DNA of 38,493 bases from Tissierella sp. (GCA_012735585.1 JAAYGX010000096.1:1-38493), one strand, 5' to 3'. Numbered from the stretch's first letter, positions 24,617 to 34,080 are shown. Program-made: numbers and translations. Notes: generated by a model from the letters alone, not told the origin.

Positions 24617-26686
24617 ATGTATTTAACCAACAGGGAAAAATCTATTTTGGATTTACTATTGAATTCACAGTACCTCTTTTTATCTTTAGAGGATTTATCA
24701 AATGAATTGGATGTCAGTGTTAGAACGGTTCAACGGGAGTTAAAAAATGTTGAAGTAACCCTTGAAAGATTTAACCTATTTTTAGAAAGAGCAATCAATA
24801 AAGGCATAAGAATTAATGGAGAAATTAAAGAGATTAAGAATCTTAAAAATATAATAAATAATACACAAAATTATGAACTAACTCAGGAAGATCGAATTAT
24901 TATTATTTTTTATAGACTGATGACGAATAAATATCCCCTGAAGTCAAATAATCTATCGAAAGAATTATCCATATCCAATACAACGCTAATTCAAGATTTA
25001 AGCTATTTTGAGGAAATCCTTATGGATTTACCAATCAAACTAATCAGAAAACGAGGGTATGGTATTGAACTCATGGGCAAGGAAAGGGATAAACGGATGT
25101 CCTTTATAAATCTTTTGATGTATAGAATTGAAAGAAGTCAACTTTATTCCATAGAGGAAAATGAATTTGTTTTTTTTAATGAAAATGATAGGGTACTAGG
25201 GATTATGGATAGTGAACTGGTTTTATCCATAGAAAAGCCTCTAAAAAAGGCCTTGGAAAACTTGCCATTTGAACTTACGGATTATGCAAAGCTAGAAATT
25301 TTATTATATTTGACCTTGTCAGTTGAAAGAATTAATTTAAATAACTGTGTCAAAGAAGAACCATTAAAAGAACATACACTTAATCCAGAATATAAAACAT
25401 CAATTGCTGTTTATGAACACATATCCCAATTGATATCAAAGGAGATACCAAAGGGAGAAATCAACTTTTTTGCTGAATATTTAAAAGGAGCAAAACGACT
25501 AGGGAAATTTGATATAAATGAAAATCTTGATATAAATTTAATCGCAATTGAGCTAATTGACATGATTTCAAAACAAACAGGGTATCAATTCAAGCAAGAC
25601 AAGAGGTTTATGGATGGACTGATATCTCATTTAGAACCTTTGTTTAATAGGGTGAGAAACGGGATTTTTGTCTTTAATCCTATAAAGGATGAAATTAGAG
25701 AAGATTACTTTCTACTATTTAATACCTTAGAGGGAATTTTAAAATATAAGTTTCCAAATTTGATTTTTAGTGAAGATGAGATTGGATTTTTAACGATACA
25801 TTTTGCATCAGCAATTCCAACATTAAAGAAGATTCCAAAGATAGCTACATTGGTTGTGTGTACAAATGGAATTGGAGCATCACGAATGCTTTCTAAAAGA
25901 TTATTGGATAATTTTCCTCAGCTTTCTATTATAGAAGAAAGTTCCATAAAGGAATTATCAAAGGTGAATATAGATGACTTTGATATTATCATCTCAACTG
26001 TTGGAATTTATAATGCAAACTTTGATTATATCTTAGTAAACCCAATGATAAAGGATGAAGATAAATTAAGCATTGAAAGAGTTATAAACAACAAACTTTT
26101 AAATGCCACGAAAAAAGCAAAAAAAGCTATAGATAAAGAGATTAACTTATTGGAAAAGGTATACTTTGTTGAATCCATGAATGGGACCGTAAAAGAAATT
26201 CTTAAGGGATTTGATTTAAAGAGTATTTCATGTAATAGCTTAGAGGATATTTTAAATGTGATAGAAGAGGATTTAAAAGATGAATCTATTTCAGAAGATG
26301 GCACCATAAAGAGATTAATACTTGAAAAAGAAAATAATATTGGAAGTGGAATTCCAGATTCAGAGCTAGTACTTCTTCACTGTAGAAGTACTCATATATA
26401 TAAAACCCTGTTTAGAATCTATAGAAATGATAAGAAAATTAGGGTAAAGGGTATGGATTCAAATCTACAAGATGTAAATACCTTTTTATTTCTAATAGCC
26501 AATGAAAATTTAAACAAATATCAACTAGATATTATAAGTAGTATTAGTATCAGTCTTTTAGAGCCTAAAAATATTGAAATATTTTTGAGTTCATCAAAAG
26601 ATAACATCAATTCTATGTTAGAAAATATTTTAAACATACGCTACAACGAACTATTAAGTAATATTAGGGGGGAGTTATATTGCTAA
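24617..26686 (+). CDS. mtlR: PTS-regulated mannitol operon activator MtlR (PRD type)
   Basis: 689 aa. N-terminal helix-turn-helix region (LTNREKSILDLLLNSQYLFLSLEDLSNELDVSVRTVQREL), two PTS regulation domains in the middle (about 190-400), a IIB-like domain with C415 in VVCTNGIGASRMLSKRLL, and a C-terminal EIIA-like domain with H588 in LVLLHCRSTHIYK. This is the MtlR layout, a DNA-binding activator controlled by phosphorylation, rather than an RNA antiterminator. An ATG at 24612 opens only a four-codon frame, so ATG 24617 is the start, after AAAGGGGTG. It sits between mtlA and mtlF. Confidence 0.92.
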   Translation: MYLTNREKSILDLLLNSQYLFLSLEDLSNELDVSVRTVQRELKNVEVTLERFNLFLERAINKGIRINGEIKEIKNLKNIINNTQNYELTQEDRIIIIFYRLMTNKYPLKSNNLSKELSISNTTLIQDLSYFEEILMDLPIKLIRKRGYGIELMGKERDKRMSFINLLMYRIERSQLYSIEENEFVFFNENDRVLGIMDSELVLSIEKPLKKALENLPFELTDYAKLEILLYLTLSVERINLNNCVKEEPLKEHTLNPEYKTSIAVYEHISQLISKEIPKGEINFFAEYLKGAKRLGKFDINENLDINLIAIELIDMISKQTGYQFKQDKRFMDGLISHLEPLFNRVRNGIFVFNPIKDEIREDYFLLFNTLEGILKYKFPNLIFSEDEIGFLTIHFASAIPTLKKIPKIATLVVCTNGIGASRMLSKRLLDNFPQLSIIEESSIKELSKVNIDDFDIIISTVGIYNANFDYILVNPMIKDEDKLSIERVINNKLLNATKKAKKAIDKEINLLEKVYFVESMNGTVKEILKGFDLKSISCNSLEDILNVIEEDLKDESISEDGTIKRLILEKENNIGSGIPDSELVLLHCRSTHIYKTLFRIYRNDKKIRVKGMDSNLQDVNTFLFLIANENLNKYQLDIISSISISLLEPKNIEIFLSSSKDNINSMLENILNIRYNELLSNIRGELYC

Positions 26687-27105
26687 ATGAAGAAAATATC
26701 TTATTGAATCAAGATTTTAGCACTAAAGAAGAAGCAATAAAAAAAGCAGGAGAATTATTAGTAAAAGGGAATTATGTAAATGAAGATTATATAGAAAAAA
26801 TGCTAGAAAGAGAAAATATAGGCACCACATATATAGGCAACAATATCGCAATACCTCATGGAACTAATGAATCAAAGGATCAAATCTTAAATTCCGGTAT
26901 AAGCATTATCCAAATCCCTCAAGGGGTATACTTTGGGGATGAATTAGCAAAAATTGTCATTGGAATAGCCGGTAAAGAGAATACCCATATCGGACTGCTT
27001 TCAAATATTGGAATCATTTGTTCAGAAATGGATAATGTTGAGAAAATCATTAGTGCCAAAACAAAGAAGGAAATATTGGATTTATTTGAAGAGGTGAACC
27101 TATGA
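26680..27105 (+). CDS. mtlF: PTS mannitol-specific enzyme IIA
   Basis: 141-aa cytoplasmic phosphocarrier between HPr and MtlA. The phospho-histidine is H60 in NNIAIPHGTNESKD, and ERENIGTTYIGN before it is the family context. The start is TTG 26680, overlapping the mtlR stop by 7 nt and preceded by AGGGGGGAG (26667-26674). mtlD starts in its stop codon (ATGA). Confidence 0.95.
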   Translation: MLNEENILLNQDFSTKEEAIKKAGELLVKGNYVNEDYIEKMLERENIGTTYIGNNIAIPHGTNESKDQILNSGISIIQIPQGVYFGDELAKIVIGIAGKENTHIGLLSNIGIICSEMDNVEKIISAKTKKEILDLFEEVNL

Positions 27106-28253
27106 AAGCATTGATTTTTGGTGCTGGAAATATAGGAAGGGGTTTTATTGGGCAAATTTTAAATGAAAATAATTATGATTTAATATTTGCAGATATAAGC
27201 GATGAATTAATAGAAGAGATCAATCTAAAAAAAGAATATAGAGTATTCTTTGCAAGTGAAGAAAAGGTTTACACTACAATTTCAGATATACGTGGTGTTC
27301 ACAATATCAAGGAAGTAAAGAAGTTAAATGAAGTAATCCAAGAGGTGGATTTGATTGCAACGGCAGTTGGTCCAAGTGTTGTACCAATAATAGCAAGGAC
27401 TATATTGGAAGGTGTTAAGGAAAGACTGAGGAAAGAGAATATAAGGCCTTTTAATATCATAGCATGTGAGAATGCAATAGGTGCTACCGACTTGTTAAAG
27501 GAATCATTACTTTCAAATTTAAGTGAAGAAGAAAAAATTAAAGCTGAAGAGTATATAGGTTTTCCAAATTCAGCAGTAGATAGAATTGTGCCGATTCAAT
27601 CTAATGAGGATCTACTGGATGTAGTGGTAGAGCCATATTATGAATGGATCATTGAAGGAGACAAATTAAAAGGTGATTTTGATTATATAAAGGGAGTAGG
27701 CTATAAAAAAGACCTAAAACCCTATATAGAAAGAAAGCTATTTACAGTAAATACTGGGCATGCTTCCACTGCCTATATAGGAAATATTTACGGATATAAA
27801 ACAATTTATGAAGCAATAAATGATGATAGAGTACTAGAAATGACACTTGGAGTTTTAGCTGAAACATCAGAGTATTTAGTGAAAAGCTTCCATTTTAGTG
27901 AAAGTGAACAAAAAAAGTATGTGGATACTATAATATATAGATTTAAAAATCCTCATATCTCAGATGATATCAGTCGTGTAGCCAGATCTCCAATTAGAAA
28001 AATATCACCCAATGATCGATTTATATATCCTTCAACACAATTGTTGAAAATGGGAAAGACACCGCACAATTTAGCTAAAACCATATCCTATATATTGAAA
28101 TATTTAAATATGGAGGATAAGGAAAGTATAGAATTAAATGAGTATCTTAAGGAATACGGAGTATCTAAAACCTTAAATAAATATTCAGGAATAGAAGAAA
28201 ATTCTACTTTAACTAAACTAATTGAAGGATATTATATGATTAAAAAACTATAA
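27102..28253 (+). CDS. mtlD: Mannitol-1-phosphate 5-dehydrogenase
   Basis: 383 aa, NAD-dependent oxidation of mannitol 1-phosphate to fructose 6-phosphate. The Rossmann motif is FGAGNIGRGFIGQIL at the N-terminus. Polyol dehydrogenase marks are ACENAIGATDLLK, GFPNSAVDRIVP and the catalytic-domain stretch KLFTVNTGHASTAYIGNIYG. It overlaps mtlF by 4 bp and closes the operon; two hairpins follow. Confidence 0.96.
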   Translation: MKALIFGAGNIGRGFIGQILNENNYDLIFADISDELIEEINLKKEYRVFFASEEKVYTTISDIRGVHNIKEVKKLNEVIQEVDLIATAVGPSVVPIIARTILEGVKERLRKENIRPFNIIACENAIGATDLLKESLLSNLSEEEKIKAEEYIGFPNSAVDRIVPIQSNEDLLDVVVEPYYEWIIEGDKLKGDFDYIKGVGYKKDLKPYIERKLFTVNTGHASTAYIGNIYGYKTIYEAINDDRVLEMTLGVLAETSEYLVKSFHFSESEQKKYVDTIIYRFKNPHISDDISRVARSPIRKISPNDRFIYPSTQLLKMGKTPHNLAKTISYILKYLNMEDKESIELNEYLKEYGVSKTLNKYSGIEENSTLTKLIEGYYMIKKL

Positions 28254-28292
28254 TCTATATAATGGAGCTGACGGTAAATAGAGAGCATACCA

Positions 28293-28324
28293 AAATAGTC
28301 TGGTGGAAATCCACCAGGCTATTT
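28293..28324 (+). terminator. Hairpin after mtlD, first of two
   Basis: A 14-bp stem with one G-U pair (28293-28306 with 28311-28324) and a 4-nt loop. It has only a weak T-tail, so it may act as an RNA-protecting or attenuating hairpin ahead of the true terminator. Confidence 0.6.
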
Positions 28325-28356
28325 ATGTGCAAAAAAGATGGGAGTTTAATATACTT

Positions 28357-28386
28357 ATTTGCAAGTTGGTGCTTGTAAATTTTTTG
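28357..28386 (+). terminator. Terminator of the mannitol operon
   Basis: A 9-bp stem with one G-U pair (ATTTGCAAG 28357-28365 with CTTGTAAAT 28372-28380), 6-nt loop and TTTTT directly after. Confidence 0.8.
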
Positions 28387-28408
28387 TATATTTAATGCAA
28401 AAATAAGG

Positions 28409-28452
28409 TAAAATAAAACCATCCAAACAAGGACATATGTCCTTGTTTGGAT
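28409..28452 (+). promoter_or_regulatory. Candidate promoter and perfect 32-bp palindromic operator
   Basis: TAAAAT (28409-28414) may be the -10; TTGTAT (28384-28389) would be a -35 with a long 19-bp spacer. Just downstream, 28421-28452 is a perfect 32-bp palindrome whose left half is ATCCAAACAAGGACAT and whose centre is GGACATATGTCC. The two-fold symmetry suits a Crp/Fnr dimer, and the gene of such a regulator follows at 28493. Its position at the expected transcription start points to repression, or to a 5' RNA hairpin. Confidence 0.6.
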
Positions 28453-28492
28453 TAATAACATTATGCTATATTGTTTTGGAGGTGTAACTATT

Positions 28493-29203
28493 ATGCACAG
28501 TATTTTAAGAGAAATTTCAGAAATTCCAAATGTAAAAATTAATGATTTTGAGGAGTTGTTCCAAGAGGAATACTCTGAAATATTAAATCACTGTCAAGTT
28601 ATTAAATTAGAAGCGGGTTCTAGATTTATAGCAGTTGATGAAAAGATAAACACAGTATGGATATTAATATTAGGACAGGTCAAAGCATTAGAAGAATATT
28701 CTACTGGGGATATCTACACTTTTAAGAAGTTTCCTGCTCCAGAAGTATTTGGAGAGATGGAGGTCTTGGCTGATATTTTTAAGTTTAGGGCTACTTTGAT
28801 TACAGAGTCAGAATGTGTATTTATAAATATGCCTGTAGAGTATTATAAGGAGTTTCTAAAAAGTAATTCGGAGTATCTTTATAAGAGGACAAACATTATT
28901 TTAAAGCGTGTCTTAGATGAACAAAAACATATGAGAATGTTCCTTATGATTAAATCAATTGATCGAATCAAGATTTACTTAATACAGCATTATCAATTAT
29001 ATGCTAAAGATAATATCTGTATATTAAGAATCACAAGGCAGCAAATAGCAGAAGAAACAGGATATGCAGTTAAAACTGTCAATCGAGTGATAAAGAAGTT
29101 AGAAGATCAAAATCTGCTAAAAATAGAAGGTCAAAAGATAATAATCATAGAGACACAATATGAGAAAATGTATAAAAGTGTAGAAAATTATGTAAATTAT
29201 TAA
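28493..29203 (+). CDS. Crp/Fnr family transcriptional regulator
   Basis: 236 aa. An N-terminal cyclic-nucleotide-binding-type beta-roll (LEAGSRFIAVDEKINTVWILILGQVKALEEYS ... PEVFGEMEVL) is followed by a dimer helix and a C-terminal winged helix (ILRITRQQIAEETGYAVKTVNRVIKKLEDQNLLKIEG). No FNR-type N-terminal cysteine cluster is present, so it does not look like a classical Fe-S oxygen sensor; the ligand is unknown. The frame opens at 28463, but ATG 28493 has GGAGGTG 8 nt upstream. It heads a run of same-strand genes: yjjI, yjjW, the nucleoside transporter and cdd. Confidence 0.87.
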   Translation: MHSILREISEIPNVKINDFEELFQEEYSEILNHCQVIKLEAGSRFIAVDEKINTVWILILGQVKALEEYSTGDIYTFKKFPAPEVFGEMEVLADIFKFRATLITESECVFINMPVEYYKEFLKSNSEYLYKRTNIILKRVLDEQKHMRMFLMIKSIDRIKIYLIQHYQLYAKDNICILRITRQQIAEETGYAVKTVNRVIKKLEDQNLLKIEGQKIIIIETQYEKMYKSVENYVNY

Positions 29204-29230
29204 AAAAATATATAAAAAGGATGGTGCAAA

Positions 29231-30727
29231 ATGGCTAATATTTTAGAAGTGGTAAAGTCTCAAAAACTTACCTATGAACAAAAAGTATTTTCCTTAGCCC
29301 ATATGGCAGAGGATACATTAGATGTGCTAAATGTGCCAGAAAAGACATCTTACTATTTTGAGCATAATGCAATCGATAACCTATTTGAGGGAAGTGCCCC
29401 TTACAGACCTAGATATATATTGCCAGATTATGATAAGTTTGTTAAAAATGGTAGTGAGTTTTTACAAATAGATCCTCCAAAGGATTTGGATGAGTTACTC
29501 AATGGACTAATGATTCTTTATCGTCATGTCCCATCTATTACAAGTTTTCCAGTTTATTTAGGAAATTTAGATAAAATGATAGATCCTTTTCTTGAAGGAT
29601 ACAGTGATGAGGAAATAAAGAAAAAGCTGAAACTGTTTTTGAATTATTTAGATAGGACGATCACGGATAGCTTTTGTCATGCAAATTTAGGACCTGAGGA
29701 TACTCGTGCAGGAAGACTTATTTTAGAAGTGGAAAGAGAAGTACAAAATGCAGTACCAAATTTTACATTTAAATATGATCCAGATATTACATCAGATGAG
29801 ATAGCTGAATTAGCCTTATATACCAGTCTATATTGTGCAAATCCTGCTATGGTCAATCATAATCTAGTTAAGGATACTTATTCAACTGATTATGGAATAG
29901 CTTCTTGCTACAATATATTACCAGTAGGTGGAGGAGCTTATACATTATCCAGAGTTGTACTGCCGAAGGCAGCAAAATTGGCAAAAAATGTGGAGGATTT
30001 CTTTGATACTATACTTCCTGAATCTCTACAAGCAATGGGAGATTATATGAATGAAAGAGTGAAGTTTTTAGTTGAAGAATCAGGTTTCTTTGAAAGCTCT
30101 TTCTTAGTTAAAGAAGGTTTAATTAGTAAAGATAACTTTCTTGGAATGTTTGGAATCGTAGGATTGGCCGATTGTGTCAACATTCTGTTAGGAGAGAAAG
30201 GAAAACGTTATGGACATGATGAAGAAGCTGATGATTTAGCTGATAAAATTATGAATACCATATCCGATTTTGTAACAAAATTCCCTGCAATATACTCACC
30301 GATTTCAGATGGACATTTTATGCTTCATGCTCAAGTAGGTATGGATTATGATAAGGGAGTGACAGCAGGAGTAAGAATTCCTGTAGGCGATGAACCAGAG
30401 AGTTTGTCTGATCATCTTCGCCATAGTGCTAGATTCCATAAATTAATACCTACAGGATGTAGTGATATATTTGCCATGGAAACCACAGCAAAGAATAATC
30501 CTTCTGCAATGTTGGATGTAATAAAAGGAGCTTATTCCCTAGGTGTTAAATATATAAGCTTCTATGAGGAAAATGGTGACCTAGTTAGAATAACAGGATA
30601 TTTAGTAAAGAGAAGTGAGATGGAAAAATTTAAAAATGATCAAGCTGTTTTACAAAATACCACTCATTTAGGAGCACCAAATTATGATAACAACAAATTA
30701 AAAGATAGAAAGGTGAGAGGAGTATGA
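29231..30727 (+). CDS. yjjI: YjjI family glycyl radical enzyme (reaction unknown)
   Basis: 498 aa, close to the length of E. coli YjjI. The glycyl radical motif RITGY (residues 453-457, G456) sits near the C-terminus. C226 in GIASCYNILPVGGGAYTLSRVVLP is the likely thiyl-radical cysteine; the stretch after it recalls the NLPRIA region of class III ribonucleotide reductases. The ATP-cone and C-terminal zinc ribbon of NrdD are absent, and the protein is some 200 residues shorter than NrdD, so ribonucleotide reductase is rejected. ATG 29231 follows AAAAGGATGGTG. The activase gene overlaps by 4 bp, and nucleoside-uptake genes follow without a gap, which suggests a (deoxy)nucleoside- or sugar-derived substrate. 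Confidence 0.85.
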   Translation: MANILEVVKSQKLTYEQKVFSLAHMAEDTLDVLNVPEKTSYYFEHNAIDNLFEGSAPYRPRYILPDYDKFVKNGSEFLQIDPPKDLDELLNGLMILYRHVPSITSFPVYLGNLDKMIDPFLEGYSDEEIKKKLKLFLNYLDRTITDSFCHANLGPEDTRAGRLILEVEREVQNAVPNFTFKYDPDITSDEIAELALYTSLYCANPAMVNHNLVKDTYSTDYGIASCYNILPVGGGAYTLSRVVLPKAAKLAKNVEDFFDTILPESLQAMGDYMNERVKFLVEESGFFESSFLVKEGLISKDNFLGMFGIVGLADCVNILLGEKGKRYGHDEEADDLADKIMNTISDFVTKFPAIYSPISDGHFMLHAQVGMDYDKGVTAGVRIPVGDEPESLSDHLRHSARFHKLIPTGCSDIFAMETTAKNNPSAMLDVIKGAYSLGVKYISFYEENGDLVRITGYLVKRSEMEKFKNDQAVLQNTTHLGAPNYDNNKLKDRKVRGV

Positions 30728-31452
30728 TAAAGGCCCCTATCCATAAAATTATCCCCCATAGTTTGGTAGATGGACCTGGTAATCGTACTTCAATATTCCT
30801 TCAGGGTTGTAATATTAAATGTGAATACTGCCACAACCCTGAAACACAAAAGATACTCACCGATACTTCAGATTCGTCCCCAGAAATCAAATGGATGACT
30901 GCAGAAGAAGTATTTCAAGAAGTTAAAAAGGATATCCCCTTCATAAGGGGGATTACCCTTTCTGGGGGAGAATGCACACTTTATCCACAGTTTCTAGAGG
31001 AGCTATTTAGTCTAAGTCAAAAGGCAGGATTAACATGTCTCATTGACAGCAATGGAACCATAGATCTTTCAAGATTTCCAGAACTAATGGAAACTTGTAG
31101 TGGCGTTATGCTAGATGTAAAGGCTTGGGATCAAGAGAAGTTTAAAAGACTGACAGGTGGCAACAATACAGTTGTAAAGAAAAATCTAAAATATCTATCG
31201 GATATAGATAAGTTAGAAGAGATAAGAATCGTGTGTATTCCAGAAGAAGTAGATGTAGAAGATATTCTAAAAGGGATCAAGGCTACTATTGGAGACAAAA
31301 TAAGTGATACTAATTTAAGATTGATTAAATTTAGAAATCACGGAGTTATTGGAAGATTAAAAGATACAATAAGTCCTTCTGATGCATATATGAATAACTT
31401 AAAAGAATTGGCATCGGAATTAGGATTTAATGTTATAAAAAACTATATCTAG
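30724..31452 (+). CDS. yjjW: Glycyl radical enzyme activase, YjjW family (radical SAM)
   Basis: 242 aa. The radical SAM cluster CNIKCEYC uses C29, C33 and C36, preceded by SLVDGPGNRTSIFLQG, the activase hallmark; the SAM-binding GG motif is ITLSGGECTLYP. It should install the glycyl radical on G456 of the overlapping upstream enzyme. Unlike E. coli YjjW (about 287 aa), there is no extra ferredoxin-like insert with additional cysteine clusters after the SAM motif, so it has the compact PflA size. ATG 30724 overlaps the yjjI stop (ATGA). Only 17 nt separate it from the transporter lipoprotein gene. Confidence 0.9.
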   Translation: MIKAPIHKIIPHSLVDGPGNRTSIFLQGCNIKCEYCHNPETQKILTDTSDSSPEIKWMTAEEVFQEVKKDIPFIRGITLSGGECTLYPQFLEELFSLSQKAGLTCLIDSNGTIDLSRFPELMETCSGVMLDVKAWDQEKFKRLTGGNNTVVKKNLKYLSDIDKLEEIRIVCIPEEVDVEDILKGIKATIGDKISDTNLRLIKFRNHGVIGRLKDTISPSDAYMNNLKELASELGFNVIKNYI

Positions 31453-31469
31453 AAGAGGAGAACATAATA

Positions 31470-32513
31470 ATGAAAAAAATTATTGCTTTATTATTAGCTA
31501 TTAGTATGATGGCTGTTGTAGTAGCTGGTTGTGGTTCAACAGATGGTGGAGAAGTACCAGAAGGTAATCAAGGTAACAGTCAATCTGTTGTGATGGTAGC
31601 TGATGTTGGTGGAGTTAATGATCAAAGTTATAACCAAGGAGCTTGGGAAGGATTACAAGCATTCGAAGAAGAAACAGGAATTAAAGCTTCATTTATTGAA
31701 ACAGTACAAATGTCTGACTTAGCTACAAACTTTGATAGAGCAGTAGATGGAGAGCATAGTTTAATCTGGGGAATTGGATTTAATACAGCAGATCCTCTAG
31801 AAGCTAGTGCAAAGATGAATCCTGAACTGAACTATGCTATAGTAGACCATGATTTTGGTGGAGAAATTTTAGATAATGTTACAAGTGCAATGTTTGATGT
31901 AGAAGAAGCATCTTTCATTGTAGGATATATTGCAGGATTAACTACAGAGACGAATAAGGTTGCTTATATAGGTGGAGCAAGAAGCCCTGTTATGGACCTA
32001 TTTGAATATGGCTTTAGGGCTGGAGCAGAATATGCTGCTGCCGAATTAGGTAAGGAAATCGTCGTTGAAGTACAAATTGCAGAAAACTTTGGTGATGCTG
32101 CAAAAGGAAAAGCAATAGCAGCTTCTTTATATAATGGTGGTAGTGATATCATATTTGTTGCTGCAGGTGCTACTGGTAATGGCGTTATAGAACAAGCAAT
32201 AGAAGAAGATAAATGGGTTATTGGTGTAGACCGTGACCAATCATATCTTGCTCCAGAGAATGTATTAACTTCTGCTTTAAAACATGTAGCTGTAGTAACG
32301 GAGGACCTTTCTAAGAGAGTTCTAGAAGGTGAAGAACTTGGTGGACAAATCATTAAATATGGTTTAGAAAATGAGGGTGTTGGAATACCAGAAAATAATC
32401 CAAATATGGACCCACAAGTATACGAAAAAGCTATGGAAATTCAAGACTTAATCGTAAATGGTGAGATAGATCCACCGCACGATGAAGCTACTTATACTGA
32501 ATTTGGTAAATAA
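31470..32513 (+). CDS. nupN: BmpA/NupN-type nucleoside-binding lipoprotein
   Basis: 347 aa. The signal peptide ends in VAGC with C21 as the lipidated residue. The core VVMVADVGGVNDQSYNQGAWEGLQAFEEETGI is the BMP family signature, followed by YAIVDHDFGGEI, VAYIGGARSPVMDLFEYGFRAGA and IGVDRDQSYLAPENVLTSALKHVAV. BMP proteins bind purine or pyrimidine nucleosides outside the cell and deliver them to an ABC permease. RBS GAAGAGGAG precedes ATG 31470. Its short distance from yjjW makes co-transcription likely. Confidence 0.93.
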   Translation: MKKIIALLLAISMMAVVVAGCGSTDGGEVPEGNQGNSQSVVMVADVGGVNDQSYNQGAWEGLQAFEEETGIKASFIETVQMSDLATNFDRAVDGEHSLIWGIGFNTADPLEASAKMNPELNYAIVDHDFGGEILDNVTSAMFDVEEASFIVGYIAGLTTETNKVAYIGGARSPVMDLFEYGFRAGAEYAAAELGKEIVVEVQIAENFGDAAKGKAIAASLYNGGSDIIFVAAGATGNGVIEQAIEEDKWVIGVDRDQSYLAPENVLTSALKHVAVVTEDLSKRVLEGEELGGQIIKYGLENEGVGIPENNPNMDPQVYEKAMEIQDLIVNGEIDPPHDEATYTEFGK

Positions 32514-32547
32514 ATTTTAGCAGGACATGATAGAAGGAGTGCGTGTT

Positions 32548-34080
32548 ATGAATATTCAAGAAGATTATGCAGTACAGATGAGAGGCATTACTAAAAGGTT
32601 TGGTTCATTCACTGCATTAGCTCATGTCGATATAAAAATAAAGAAAGGCACCATTCATTCTATTTTAGGAGAGAATGGTGCTGGAAAAACTACTTTAATG
32701 AATATACTCTATGGCCTTTTAAATGCAGATGAAGGTGAGATTTATCTAAATGGAAAAAAGGTAGATATCAAAAACCCTAATATAGCCATAGAACATGGAA
32801 TAGGAATGGTCCACCAACATTTTATGTTGGTGGAGAATTTCACCATAGCCCAAAATATAATCCTAGGAAAAGAAGAAACCAAGGGTTTAGGGGTTATAGA
32901 CATAGACAAGGCTAATGAAAAGATACTTAAAATTATAGAAAAATATGGACTAGAAGTTGACCCAAATGAATTAATAGAAGATGTATCTGTAGGTATGCAG
33001 CAAAAAGTGGAAATAATTAAGGCCCTTTATAGAGGGGCAGATATTTTAATATTAGATGAGCCTACGGCAGTACTTACTCCTCAAGAAATAAAAGAGCTTC
33101 TTAATATAATGCATAAATTAATTCAGGATGGAAAGACTGTCATAATTATCACTCACAAATTGAACGAGATTAAAGAATCTTGTTCAGAATGTACCATACT
33201 TCGTAGAGGACAATATATCGATACAGTAAATGTTTGTGATGTTAATGAAGAAGACTTAGCCAATAAAATGGTTGGTCGTTCAGTTAATTTAGTAGCAGAA
33301 AAAACTCCCGCTAAAGTTGGAGATGTTGCATTTGAAATCAAGAACCTTTTTGTGAAAAATGAAAAGGATCTTTATGCTATAAAGGATCTATCATTAGAAA
33401 TTAGAAAAGGCGAAATATTAGGTATTGCAGGTATTGATGGAAATGGTCAAAAAGAATTAGTAGAAGCAATAACGAATTTAAAACCTACAGAAAAAGGTAA
33501 GATTCGTATCAATGGTGTGGAGATTCAAAATACTTCACCAGCTTATGTCCTTAAAAATAAAGTAGCAACCATTCATGAAGATAGACAAAAAGTAGGATTG
33601 GTATTGGATTTTACAGTAGCAGAAAATATCGTACTTGAGAGCTTTAAGAGTCCAGAGTATTCCAAGAATGGAATCATACTGAAGGACAAAATAATCAATA
33701 AAGCTAAGGAATTAATAAAGAAATTTGATATCAGACCTGGTGACAGTGAAGAATTAGCTGTAAGAGGTCTATCAGGTGGGAATCAACAAAAGGTTATTAT
33801 TGCCCGTGAAGTAGAAAACAATCCAGATTTATTAATAGCAGTTCAACCTACTAGAGGATTAGATGTAGGGGCAATAGAATTTATTCACAAGACTTTAATT
33901 AGTGAAAGAGATAAGGGTAAGGCTATATTATTGATTTCATACGAGTTAGACGAGGTTATGAATCTTTCAGATACCTTAGCAGTTATATACGATGGTTCTA
34001 TTGTAGACACTTTCAAACAAGGTACTGTAGATGAGAACACCATTGGTTTATTAATGGCAGGAGGTAAAGTAAGTGGATAA
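32548..34080 (+). CDS. nupO: Nucleoside ABC transporter ATPase (two ABC domains)
   Basis: 510 aa, tandem ABC domains. Domain 1 has Walker A GENGAGKTTLMN and Walker B ILILDEPTAVLTPQE, with a degenerate signature SVGMQQKVE. Domain 2 has an altered Walker A (GIDGNGQKELVEA), a good signature LSGGNQQKVIIARE and Walker B LLIAVQPTRGLDVGA with Gln where the catalytic Glu usually is; this asymmetry is normal for the NupO/YufO branch. The frame opens at 32527; ATG 32548 has AAGGAG (32534-32539) 8 nt upstream. It overlaps the first permease gene by 8 bp. Confidence 0.94.
   Translation: MNIQEDYAVQMRGITKRFGSFTALAHVDIKIKKGTIHSILGENGAGKTTLMNILYGLLNADEGEIYLNGKKVDIKNPNIAIEHGIGMVHQHFMLVENFTIAQNIILGKEETKGLGVIDIDKANEKILKIIEKYGLEVDPNELIEDVSVGMQQKVEIIKALYRGADILILDEPTAVLTPQEIKELLNIMHKLIQDGKTVIIITHKLNEIKESCSECTILRRGQYIDTVNVCDVNEEDLANKMVGRSVNLVAEKTPAKVGDVAFEIKNLFVKNEKDLYAIKDLSLEIRKGEILGIAGIDGNGQKELVEAITNLKPTEKGKIRINGVEIQNTSPAYVLKNKVATIHEDRQKVGLVLDFTVAENIVLESFKSPEYSKNGIILKDKIINKAKELIKKFDIRPGDSEELAVRGLSGGNQQKVIIAREVENNPDLLIAVQPTRGLDVGAIEFIHKTLISERDKGKAILLISYELDEVMNLSDTLAVIYDGSIVDTFKQGTVDENTIGLLMAGGKVSG

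Noticed and set aside
29231-30727. Anaerobic ribonucleotide reductase NrdD with NrdG
   Set aside because: The protein is about 200 residues too short, has no ATP-cone and no C-terminal zinc ribbon, and the RITGY ending and neighbours fit YjjI better.
33781-33890. Inactivating mutations in the second ATPase domain of the nucleoside transporter
   Set aside because: The altered Walker motifs (GNGQKE, QPTRGLD) are normal for the second domain of this transporter branch.
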